Of a stretch of 64,000 nucleotides of DNA, positions 1 through 6,529 are shown piece after piece. Below the pieces are notes generated by a model, which was given only the letters and a program-made list of their open reading frames with translations, searched no databases and had not been told where the DNA came from. The position numbers and the translations under genes are program-made. Location of the stretch: contig NZ_CP109007.1 in the NCBI RefSeq assembly GCF_036226665.1, forward strand, positions 6,510,001 through 6,574,000. The letters run 5' to 3'. This DNA is from Streptomyces sp. NBC_00691 (GTDB lineage Bacteria; Actinomycetota; Actinomycetes; Streptomycetales; Streptomycetaceae). How positions within the stretch are numbered: position 1 is the stretch's first letter; every line of letters begins with the position of its first letter.

Positions 1-34
1 GGCGCAGCTCGCCGAGTAGAGTCTTCGCGGCCGA

Positions 35-74
35 GCAGGGGTGCCGGGCGCGAAGGGGCGTCCGGCACCCCTGC
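35..74. terminator. Hairpin terminator of an upstream gene
   Basis: Thirteen-bp perfect stem (GCAGGGGTGCCGG with its complement) around a 14-nt loop. A possible last few codons of a plus-strand gene end at a TAG at 17-19, so this probably terminates a gene lying outside the window. Confidence 0.6.
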
Positions 75-170
75 GGCTTGTGCGACAACCGACTGGGGCG
101 ATCGAAGCGGGTGGACGACCAACCACCTGATGCGAGGAACTGCCGCCTGCGCGGCAGGGGGGAATTTCAC

Positions 171-1184
171 GTGGACATCGACGCAAGAACCCTTCGGACC
201 TTCCGCGAGGTGACCCTGACCGGGTCCTTCACCCAGGCGGCGCGACGCCTCGGGTACTCGCAGTCCAGCGTCACGGCACAGATGCGTGCCCTGGAGAGGC
301 AGGTCGGCGAGCCCGTCTTCGAACGGCTCCCCAACGGCGTCCGGCTCACCCACGCCGGCACCGTCCTGTGCGACTACGCGCGCCAGATCCTCACCCTCGT
401 CGGTGAGATGGAGACCGCCCTGCGCCGGCCCGCGGCCAACCCGCCCCGGCTGACTGTGGGCATCGTCCCCGCCCTCGCGTACGGGCAACAGCTCGCCCGG
501 GTCACCCACATCGGGCGACGGCTCCTCTCCGGCGTCCAACTCGCCTTGCGCGTCATGGGAACCGCCGAGGTCCACGACGCCTTCCGGGCCGGCGCGATCG
601 ACGGCGCCCTCGTCCTCACCGTCGTCGACGCCGAGGACCCCGTGGTCCAGCTCGCCGACCAGCTGCACACCGAGCGCTCCGACGAACTGACCGAAGTACG
701 CCTCCAGGAAGTCGAGTTCATCCCCGTCACCAGCGTCGGCCACCGACGCGGCAACCTCGGCCGCCAGGTCGTCATCGCCGACCCCGACTGTCCCTCCCAG
801 CGTTGGCTCCCCGAGTTCCTCCGGCTGCGCTGCGACAGCCCGCCCGAGATACACGAACTCGGATCCATGGCGGGCGTCCGCGCCGCCACCCAGTCCGGCC
901 TCGGCTGCGCGATGCTCCCCATGGCCCTCGCCGCCTCGCACCAGGAGGCCGGGGGACTGAGACCGCTCCCCGGTGTGCCCCGGATGCGCTGGAACGCCTC
1001 CCTCGTCCTCGGCCGCTCCGACACCCGGCCCGCCCTCGACTGGCAGAACCTGACCGAGACCCTCCGCCAGGCCACCGCCCTCTCCTGTGCGGTCCACCCC
1101 GGCGAGCCCGGCCCCGCGAGCCCGGTCGACGTCCTCGGCGACGCGGCCCCGGCCCTCGACCCGGACCCGAGCATCGCCTCGTAA
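171..1184 (+). CDS. LysR-family transcriptional regulator
   Basis: A 337-residue LysR-type regulator. The N-terminal winged HTH (about residues 1-60) carries the family pattern of a TFREV start, a GSFTQAARRLGYSQSSVTAQ helix-turn-helix and an LERQVG wing. Residues of about 90-300 form the periplasmic-binding-like effector domain. The GTG at 171 was chosen because a purine-rich ribosome site (GGGGGGAA) lies 8 nt upstream and the HTH begins at once; the open frame runs up to a TTG at 78 that has neither. The C-terminal 35 residues are Pro/Ala-rich and probably disordered. The effector and targets are unknown. LysR proteins often control a neighbour, but the gene to the right is convergent, so the target may lie left of the window. 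Confidence 0.9.
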   Translation: MDIDARTLRTFREVTLTGSFTQAARRLGYSQSSVTAQMRALERQVGEPVFERLPNGVRLTHAGTVLCDYARQILTLVGEMETALRRPAANPPRLTVGIVPALAYGQQLARVTHIGRRLLSGVQLALRVMGTAEVHDAFRAGAIDGALVLTVVDAEDPVVQLADQLHTERSDELTEVRLQEVEFIPVTSVGHRRGNLGRQVVIADPDCPSQRWLPEFLRLRCDSPPEIHELGSMAGVRAATQSGLGCAMLPMALAASHQEAGGLRPLPGVPRMRWNASLVLGRSDTRPALDWQNLTETLRQATALSCAVHPGEPGPASPVDVLGDAAPALDPDPSIAS

Positions 1185-1367
1185 CCCCCACCCCACAGAC
1201 CGGTGCCACGGCGCACCGCCGTCTCCCCCCGGCCCCACCCCCGACCGGGTCCAAACGGGAGCGACGGCGCGCCGTGGCACCTCCGTCCCACCGCCCCCTC
1301 GGTGCCCGGGCGGCCGTACTGCGCACCCCCGGCGCCTGACACCGGCCCGCCGGGGGTGCGCCGCGGG

Positions 1368-2876
1368 CTACATGCCGGGGCCGTTGTAGGCACCGCGGTG
1401 CGGCTTGGTGGTCGCCGACACCGGGTTCCCCCAGTAGTCGAGGCCCCCGCTGCCGCCGATCACGGATCCGTTGTTCAGCGCGGGCGACGTGGCGCGCAGT
1501 TTGTACCCGTCGGCGGAGCCGAGCGAGTCTCCGCCCGTGCCCGGGTTCACGAAGTGCGGGTCGCCCACGATGCCGTTGGCCGTGGGCCTCGGCACGCCCT
1601 GGAAGACGTTCCAGAGCCAGGAGATGCCCGCGGCCGTCGGCAGCCGGGAGTCGGTGGTGCCCACCCAGATGTTGTTCTCGACGACGCTCTCGTCGGGGAG
1701 GGTGATGCTGAACTTCTTGTCGGTGCAGTAGAGGACGTTGTTGTACATGCGCAGCGCGGACCGGCCCGCGCTGACGCTGCTCATCCGGCAGTCGTTCTCC
1801 GAGATGTTGTAGCGGATGACCTGCTGGGCGCCGCCGATGGTGCCGCACCCGTCGCAGTCGAGGAAGAAGCCGCCGATGTTGTCGCGGCTGAAGTTGTACT
1901 GGATCAGGCAGGTGCCGGTGTTGCCCCAGTCGCAGTCGAAGGCCTGGCTGTCGGCCACGGACATCCTGGTGATCCCGTACACCGCGTTCTTCTGGATGGT
2001 CGGGTTGTGGTCGCCGAGCACCCAGATGCCGGCGAAGTTGCCGCCGGAGAAGGGGTACGCGCCGTTGCCGACGCCGGAGGCGTTGTTGTACTGGATCATC
2101 GGAGCGTCGGCGTAGCTGGCGATGATGCCGTCGCCGCCGACGTCCTTGATGACGTTGTGCTCGATCAGGACCCCGGAGCCCTTGACCGCCATGGCGCCGA
2201 CACGGATCTTGACGCCGCCGCCGCCGGTGTTGCTGATGTGGTTGTCGTGGACGTGGACGTCGTGAAGGGTGGAGCCGGTGCCGCTCGCCCCCGTGACGAT
2301 GCCGGCGGACTGGACGAAGTCATCGGTGGTCGGGCTGTTCTTGTTCGTCTGGCCGGCGACCCGGTCGACGACCAGACCGCCGATGTCGAAGCCCCGGTGC
2401 GCCTGTCCGTCGGTCGCGGAGATCCGCAGTCCGGTACGACGGGCGAGGGAGGCGGCGGGGTTGGTCAGCTTCAGGCCGCTGATCCGCCAGTGGTCCTGAT
2501 TGATCAGGGAGACGGCGTCCGGGGCGCCCCCGCCGTCGATCACGGGCAGTGCGCCGCTGCCGTAACTGGTCAGCGTGATGGGGGCGTTGGCGGTTCCGCT
2601 GCCCTTGGGGGCGAGAGTGCCGGTGCAGGTGGTGCCGGACGCGAAGGCGAGGGTGTCCCCGGCCGCGTACGTCCGCCCGTTGGCCTGGGCGATGCTGTTC
2701 AGCGGCGAGGCCTGACCGCCGTCGCCGGCGGCCGGGCGTGAGCAGTCCACGTAGGTGGTGCTCCCGGCGGCCGAGGCGGGCGCGGTGGGGAGGGCGACGC
2801 CGCCGGCGAGGGCGAGCGCGACGGCGGCGAGCCCACCGACCACCGCACGCCGCCCCGGGAATGCCTCCATGGTCAT
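1368..2876 (-). CDS. Secreted right-handed parallel beta-helix protein
   Basis: A 502-residue exported protein. The start has two arginines (GRRAVVGG), a hydrophobic Ala/Val/Leu stretch and a cleavage-like APASAAG near residue 37, fitting Sec or possibly Tat export. The mature part consists of repeated short strands rich in Asn, Gly and Asp (for example NNTF-, HNVI- and YNNASG-like rungs at about 150-420), typical of PbH1 repeats in pectate lyase-like and other polysaccharide-binding or lyase folds. No catalytic set could be assigned, so lyase, hydrolase and adhesin roles all remain possible. The start ATG has AAAGGTG 9 nt upstream. It is divergent from the TetR gene and has a good promoter in the shared intergenic region. 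Confidence 0.8.
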   Translation of the reverse strand: MTMEAFPGRRAVVGGLAAVALALAGGVALPTAPASAAGSTTYVDCSRPAAGDGGQASPLNSIAQANGRTYAAGDTLAFASGTTCTGTLAPKGSGTANAPITLTSYGSGALPVIDGGGAPDAVSLINQDHWRISGLKLTNPAASLARRTGLRISATDGQAHRGFDIGGLVVDRVAGQTNKNSPTTDDFVQSAGIVTGASGTGSTLHDVHVHDNHISNTGGGGVKIRVGAMAVKGSGVLIEHNVIKDVGGDGIIASYADAPMIQYNNASGVGNGAYPFSGGNFAGIWVLGDHNPTIQKNAVYGITRMSVADSQAFDCDWGNTGTCLIQYNFSRDNIGGFFLDCDGCGTIGGAQQVIRYNISENDCRMSSVSAGRSALRMYNNVLYCTDKKFSITLPDESVVENNIWVGTTDSRLPTAAGISWLWNVFQGVPRPTANGIVGDPHFVNPGTGGDSLGSADGYKLRATSPALNNGSVIGGSGGLDYWGNPVSATTKPHRGAYNGPGM

Positions 2877-2911
2877 GACGCGACACCTTTCTCGAGGTCT
2901 GGTGCCGCCAG

Positions 2912-2940
2912 AAGCTAGGTGTGGCCGATGAGCGAGTCAA
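2912..2940 (-). promoter_or_regulatory. Sigma-70-like promoter of the beta-helix gene
   Basis: On the minus strand, TTGACT (2935-2940) and TAGCTT (2912-2917) are separated by 17 bp, close to the consensus for the principal sigma factor HrdB. Confidence 0.65.
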
Positions 2941-2955
2941 TGCAAAAGTGTCGAA

Positions 2956-2972
2956 TGATCGAATATCGATCA
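2956..2972. promoter_or_regulatory. 17-bp palindrome upstream of the beta-helix promoter
   Basis: Perfect inverted repeat TGATCGA-ATA-TCGATCA lying just upstream of the -35 box. The AT-rich, symmetric sequence in a GC-rich genome suggests a regulator site, perhaps for the divergent TetR protein. That assignment is inference. Confidence 0.5.
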
Positions 2973-3014
2973 GGATGCGGTTGATTGGTCGACTCCGGGC
3001 CGGAGCCACCGCGC

Positions 3015-3114
3015 CGCGTACGGGCCGGAGACGCCGTGCCGCGTACGGGCCGGAGACGCCGTGCCGCGTACGGGCCGGAGACGCCGTGCCGCGTACGGGC
3101 CGGAGACGCCGTGC
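3015..3114. repeat. Four perfect 25-bp tandem repeats
   Basis: Four identical head-to-tail copies of a 25-bp unit beginning CGCGTACGGGCCGGAGACGC. The array starts at 3015 and copies begin every 25 bp, followed by a partial copy. It lies between the divergent beta-helix and TetR genes. The unit is not a multiple of three and no convincing gene uses it. Confidence 0.9.
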
Positions 3115-3168
3115 CGTACCGGGCCGCGAGAGGGCTCCGAGCGACGGTTCCGGGCGGGGCCCGATGGA

Positions 3169-3174
3169 TAAAGT
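3169..3174 (+). promoter_or_regulatory. -10 box (TAAAGT) of TetR gene, probably leaderless
   Basis: TAAAGT ends 9 nt before the ATG and there is no Shine-Dalgarno between them, the usual geometry of leaderless transcripts in Streptomyces. Confidence 0.5.
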
Positions 3175-3183
3175 GGGGCCACG

Positions 3184-3780
3184 ATGACACGTTTCCGCGA
3201 GAGCGTCCGGTCCCTGCTGCGCGAGCAGGTGCTCGACGCCGCCTACCGCCTCGTCGCCGCCGACGGGTGGGGTGGGCTGCGCATGACCTCGATCGCGCGC
3301 GCCGCCGGTATCAGCCGTCAGACCCTCTACAACGAGTTCGGATCCAAGGAGGCCATCGGCAAGGCCCTCGTCCAGCGCGAGCTGGAGGGCTTCCTGCTCG
3401 GGATCCAGGGTGAACTCGACGCACACCGGGGCGCATTGGAGGCCGCGGCGGCGGCCGGGGTCGGCTACACGCTGCAGCAGGCCGTGGACAACCCCCTCGT
3501 CAAGGGTGTCCTGCTCGCGGACCGCGGTGGCGAGGACGACCTCCTCGCCTATCTCACGACCCGCCCGGAACCGGTCTTCGGCACGGCGATGACGATGCTC
3601 GACGCGTACGCCGCCGAGGCCTGGCCCGATGTGGACGAGGAGTCCCGCGGGCTCGCGGTGGAGACGATCGTGCGGCTCACCGTCAGTCACATCGTGCAGC
3701 CGGTGGCGTCCCCGGAGGAGTCGGCGCGGCGCATCGCGGCGATCACGGCAAGGGTCGCGTACCCGGGTGGCAGGGCCTGA
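3184..3780 (+). CDS. TetR-family transcriptional regulator
   Basis: A 198-residue TetR regulator. The N-terminal HTH (about residues 8-55) shows VLDAAYRLVAADGW, then TSIARAAGISRQTLYNEFGSK with the typical recognition helix and the FGSKEAI turn. The remainder is an all-helical ligand domain with no recognisable ligand set. It is divergent from the beta-helix gene, and the 25-bp repeat array plus the palindrome lie between, so control of that gene and of itself is plausible. Its own transcript is probably leaderless. A hairpin terminator follows about 70 bp after the stop. Confidence 0.9.
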   Translation: MTRFRESVRSLLREQVLDAAYRLVAADGWGGLRMTSIARAAGISRQTLYNEFGSKEAIGKALVQRELEGFLLGIQGELDAHRGALEAAAAAGVGYTLQQAVDNPLVKGVLLADRGGEDDLLAYLTTRPEPVFGTAMTMLDAYAAEAWPDVDEESRGLAVETIVRLTVSHIVQPVASPEESARRIAAITARVAYPGGRA

Positions 3781-3847
3781 GGAAGGGCCGGCGAGAGGCC
3801 GGGGCGGACGGCCCGCGGGAACCCGGCGGGCGTCGGAAGGGCAAGAA

Positions 3848-3890
3848 GAGGCCCGGTGTCGGACACGGGGGATCTCCGGCACCGGGCCTC
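3848..3890. terminator. Terminator after the TetR gene
   Basis: Eleven-bp perfect stem (GAGGCCCGGTG with CACCGGGCCTC) followed by TGTTGAATATT, about 70 bp after the TetR stop codon. Confidence 0.7.
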
Positions 3891-4159
3891 TGTTGAATAT
3901 TCTACGAGACTCGGGGCAGTGGTCTGCACCACCCGCCGCCGCCACCGAGGACGGCCTCTTCGACGCCCGGTACGCCGAGGTGATCAAGGGCGGCGGCGTC
4001 GCCCCACGCGCTCCCCGGCAGCGGTGCGCGACGGCCGCGGAGCGGCTCACCACGGGCGAACAGCGGGCGCAGGGGGTAGTACTCGTCTGAGACGCGGTGC
4101 GGCCGAGCGCGGCGCCCTCGCCCCTCGGTCGCGTCGCCCGTGACGACGAGGAGGCCGCC
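3891..4159. other. Gap without a recognisable gene
   Basis: Apart from the terminator at its left edge nothing convincing is seen. Short frames exist on both strands but lack ribosome sites, known domains and normal composition. Confidence 0.5.
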
Positions 4160-4366
4160 GTGGAAGGCAGAAGCAAGGGGTTCGTCCATTCCTTCAACCG
4201 CGCCGGCGGGTACGGATTCGTCGTCCCTGTGGGCTCCGAGGAGCAGGTCTGGTTCAGCGTCGAGGACATCGAGGGCGAGGGCCGCACGCTCTCCGAGGGC
4301 CAGCAGGTCTCCTTCGTCCTGGTGCTCGGAGAGGGCCGCTTCGAGGCCAAGGAGCTGCGCGTCTGA
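4160..4366 (+). CDS. Cold-shock-domain (CSD) family protein
   Basis: A 68-residue single-domain OB-fold protein. It shows a shortened cold-shock layout, with KGFVHSFNRAGGYGFVVP in place of the usual KGTVKWFNxxKGFGFI, then VWFSVEDIEGEGRTLSEGQ and a final EAKELRV strand. The aromatic RNP1-like positions are partly kept (Y/F in GYGFV) but the second motif is weaker than in classical CspA, so nucleic-acid binding is likely but not assured. The GTG start was chosen because GAGGAGG sits 6 nt upstream, whereas the frame's earlier GTG at 4097 has no such site and adds an unrelated tail. The ArsR gene begins about 30 bp downstream from its own promoter. Confidence 0.8.
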   Translation: MEGRSKGFVHSFNRAGGYGFVVPVGSEEQVWFSVEDIEGEGRTLSEGQQVSFVLVLGEGRFEAKELRV

Positions 4367-4385
4367 GGCCCGCCCGTCCGCTGCC

Positions 4386-4391
4386 TACGAT
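4386..4391 (+). promoter_or_regulatory. -10 box (TACGAT) of a leaderless ArsR gene
   Basis: TACGAT ends 6 nt before the ATG at 4398, with no ribosome-binding site between. Confidence 0.65.
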
Positions 4392-4397
4392 GGGCGC

Positions 4398-4760
4398 ATG
4401 TCTGAGCGCGTAGATCCCGCGGCCGCGGCCGCCCGGCCGCACGAGCGGACGCCGGGGGCGCTCGAACTCTCGGCGGCGGCGGAGGTCTTCGGCCTGCTCT
4501 CCGACCCCACCCGGCTGCACCTCGTCTGGCTGCTCACCCGTGGCGAGGCCGATGTGACCGCGCTGACGGCGGCCTGCGGGGCCGCACGCCCCGCCGTCAG
4601 CCAGCACCTGGCCAAACTGCGTCTCGCCGGTCTCGTCCAGTTCCGCAAGGACGGCCGCCGCGTCGTCTACGCCATGCCGGACGGGCATCTGAAACGGCTG
4701 GTGGTCGAGGCGATCAGCCGCGCCGACCACGAGGTGAGCGGCGAACCCTGGCACGACTGA
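4398..4760 (+). CDS. ArsR/SmtB-family regulator, possible metal sensor
   Basis: A 120-residue ArsR-type winged helix protein. Its HTH reads FGLLSDPTRLHLVWLL, then ACGAARPAVSQHLAKLRLAGLV and a RKDGRRVVYAM wing. The C-terminal alpha-5 helix keeps part of the SmtB/CzrA/NmtR metal site, with D-x-H followed by a His at +14, but the expected His at +11 is Arg. A zinc-, nickel- or cobalt-like sensor with an altered site is therefore possible. It precedes an MFS gene, and a perfect inverted repeat lies between the two, as expected for a repressor of the exporter. The start is fixed by a leaderless promoter. Confidence 0.85.
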   Translation: MSERVDPAAAAARPHERTPGALELSAAAEVFGLLSDPTRLHLVWLLTRGEADVTALTAACGAARPAVSQHLAKLRLAGLVQFRKDGRRVVYAMPDGHLKRLVVEAISRADHEVSGEPWHD

Positions 4761-4810
4761 GCGCCTCGACCGCGCCCTGACCGCGCGTCGACCGCGACCT
4801 CCTGGCGTCA

Positions 4811-4834
4811 ACATGTGCGCAAGCATGCACATGT
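4811..4834. promoter_or_regulatory. Inverted-repeat operator before the MFS gene
   Basis: Perfect 8-bp arms ACATGTGC and GCACATGT separated by 8 bp (GCAAGCAT), directly upstream of a TACGTT -10 box (4839-4844). Size and position fit an ArsR/SmtB operator, and the upstream ArsR protein is the natural candidate. A 7-bp CAGTCCG unit repeated three times follows, inside the leader. Confidence 0.7.
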
Positions 4835-4893
4835 CCGCTACGTTGGTGCAGTCCGCAGTCCGCAGTCCGCCGTGGCCGACCGGGGGCGTCCTC

Positions 4894-6180
4894 ATGCTGT
4901 CCGTGCTGCGCAATCCCACCTACCGCCGCCTGTTCGGGGCACAGGCCGTCGCCCTCGGCGGCACCGGGCTGGCGACCGTCGCCCTGAGCCTCCTCGCCTA
5001 CGACCTGGCGGGCGCCAACGCCGCCGCCGTCCTCGGCACCGCCCTCGCGATCAAGATGGCCGCGTACGTCGTCCTCGCCCCGCTCGTCGGCGCCCTCGCC
5101 GACCGGGTGTCCCGGCGGGCGCTGCTCGTCTCCATGGACCTGGCGCGGGCGGCGGTCGTGCTCGCCCTGCCGTTCGTCGGCCGGATCTGGCAGGTGTACG
5201 TCCTGATCCTGCTGCTCCAGGCCGCCTCGGCCGCCTTCACGCCGGCGTTCCAGGCGACGATCCCGCAGGTGCTGCCCGACGAACGCGACTACACCGGCGC
5301 CCTGTCGCTCGCCCGGCTCGCCTACGACCTGGAGAGCCTGGCGAGCCCGGTGCTCGCCGCCGCGCTGCTGACCGTCGTCCCCTACGCCTGGCTCTTCGCC
5401 GGCACCGCCGCGGGGTTCGTCGCCTCCGCCGTCCTGGTCCGCACGACGTCCCTGCCCGACCGGGATCCGGAGCCGGGGCCGACGGGCGGCGCCGTTCCCC
5501 GCCCCCGTGCGTACGCCAGGGCGGTCGCCGGCATCCGGCTCGTCCTCGCCGCCCCGCGACTGCGCGCCCTCCTCGCCCTCGACCTGGCCGTCGCGGCCGC
5601 CGGGGCGGTCGTGCTCGTCGACACGGTCGTCCTCGTCCGCGACACCCTCGGCCGCCCCGCCGGGGACGTCCCCCTCGCCCTCGGCGCGTACGGCGCGGGC
5701 TCGATGGCGGTGGCCCTGCTGCTGCCGCGCGTCCTGGACCGGGGTGGCGACCGGGCCGTCATGGTGCGGGCCGCCTTCGTCCTGCCCGGGGCGCTGGGGC
5801 TGCTCGCCCTCGGCCTCGCGCTCCCGCCCGGAGCATGGTCCTGGCCCGGCCTGCTCCTGGTCTGGCTGGTCACGGGCGCGGCCGGCTCGGCGGTGCTCAC
5901 CCCGGGCGGCCGGGTGGTGCGCGGCTCCGTCCGGAGCGGGGAGCTGCCCGCCGCCTTCGCGGCGCGCTTCTCCCTGTCGCACGCCTGCTGGCTGTTCACC
6001 TATCCGCTGGCAGGCTGGCTCGCCGCGACGGCCGGCCCGGCCGCCTCGGCGGCCGTGCTCACGGCCGTGGCGCTGGCGGGGGCCGCGGGCGCGGCGAGGC
6101 TGTGGCCGCCCCCGGACCCGAGCGCGGTTCAGCGCGGCAGTCGCATCTCCAGTCCGTCCAGAACCACCTCGAGTCCGTAG
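4894..6180 (+). CDS. MFS transporter (ArsR-controlled exporter)
   Basis: A 428-residue major facilitator protein with about 12 hydrophobic segments. The N-terminal half has the MFS loop motif DRVSRRALL after TM2. ATG 4894 was chosen because GGGGG lies 7 nt upstream and the hydrophobic protein begins at once with the family-typical LRNPTYRRLFGAQAV. The next in-frame ATGs upstream fall inside the operator. The substrate is unknown; a metal complex or drug is possible given the ArsR neighbour. The last 18 or so residues are low in complexity and run across the 3' end of a broken TetR gene on the other strand, so the original C-terminus may have been altered. Confidence 0.85.
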   Translation: MLSVLRNPTYRRLFGAQAVALGGTGLATVALSLLAYDLAGANAAAVLGTALAIKMAAYVVLAPLVGALADRVSRRALLVSMDLARAAVVLALPFVGRIWQVYVLILLLQAASAAFTPAFQATIPQVLPDERDYTGALSLARLAYDLESLASPVLAAALLTVVPYAWLFAGTAAGFVASAVLVRTTSLPDRDPEPGPTGGAVPRPRAYARAVAGIRLVLAAPRLRALLALDLAVAAAGAVVLVDTVVLVRDTLGRPAGDVPLALGAYGAGSMAVALLLPRVLDRGGDRAVMVRAAFVLPGALGLLALGLALPPGAWSWPGLLLVWLVTGAAGSAVLTPGGRVVRGSVRSGELPAAFAARFSLSHACWLFTYPLAGWLAATAGPAASAAVLTAVALAGAAGAARLWPPPDPSAVQRGSRISSPSRTTSSP

Positions 6181-6320
6181 AAGAACTTCTCGTCCCGGGT
6201 GGCGACCGGGTCGGCCGGCGCGTACACCGCGGCGTCCGCGTAGGCCGCGGTCAGATGGTCGTGCCCGGCGGCCGCCTCCTGTGCGGCGGGCATCAGGTCG
6301 GCGATGAGGTCGCCCTCCGT
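6129..6320 (-). pseudogene. C-terminal remnant of a TetR regulator
   Basis: An open minus-strand frame without a start that ends in TGA at 6129. It encodes about 60 residues finishing FFYGLEVVLDGLEMRLPR, the hallmark end of the TetR C-terminal domain (FxxGLxxxLDGLxxRL). The HTH and the first half of the ligand domain are missing. The frame stays sensible up to about 6315-6325, where a plus-strand coding tail takes over. It is interpreted as one half of a divergent gene pair whose middle was deleted. Confidence 0.7.
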
Positions 6321-6448
6321 CCGTCCGGGACGGCAAGCAGGCGCCGACAGGCACCACCGACGTCCCCGGCACCACAGACGGCGCCGGCACCACCGATGTC
6401 GCCGACGTCACCGACGCGAAGAAGAAGGCGGCGGAGACCGCCGCCTGA
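6320..6448 (+). pseudogene. C-terminal tail of a lost plus-strand gene
   Basis: An open frame without a start that begins near the deletion point and ends in TGA at 6446-6448, followed 25 bp later by a strong terminator. It encodes a Thr/Asp/Gly-rich repeat-like tail (TGTTDVPG, GAGTTDVADV) and then KKKAAETAA. Such tails are common at the cytoplasmic end of Streptomyces transporters, and a TetR-flanked efflux gene would fit, but the identity cannot be read. Confidence 0.5.
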
Positions 6449-6472
6449 CACGGCCGGGCCCGACCCCGCCTT

Positions 6473-6516
6473 CGCGAAGGAGCCGGTACCCCCGAGGGGG
6501 CACCGGCTCCTTCGCG
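6473..6516. terminator. Strong bidirectional terminator
   Basis: Near-perfect inverted repeat with arms CGCGAAGGAGCCGGT and complement, an inner CCCCC/GGGGG stem and a 2-nt tip. It serves the lost plus-strand gene and the convergent radical SAM gene. Confidence 0.8.
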
Positions 6517-6529
6517 TTCCCGCGCCCGG

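Noticed and set aside
78..170. Longer N-terminus for the LysR gene starting at a TTG
   Set aside because: No ribosome site and no family similarity; the HTH begins directly after the GTG at 171, which has a good site.
3015..3114. CRISPR array
   Set aside because: The 25-bp copies are directly adjacent with no spacers and no cas genes exist nearby.
3902..4189. Possible small minus-strand gene of 95 codons
   Set aside because: No ribosome site, Gly-rich nonsense composition and overlap with the cold-shock gene start.
2320..4350. Long open frame on the minus strand (676 codons)
   Set aside because: It runs antisense through the TetR gene and across intergenic repeats; its composition is Arg/Pro-rich and shows no domain. 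It is an artefact of GC-rich codon bias.
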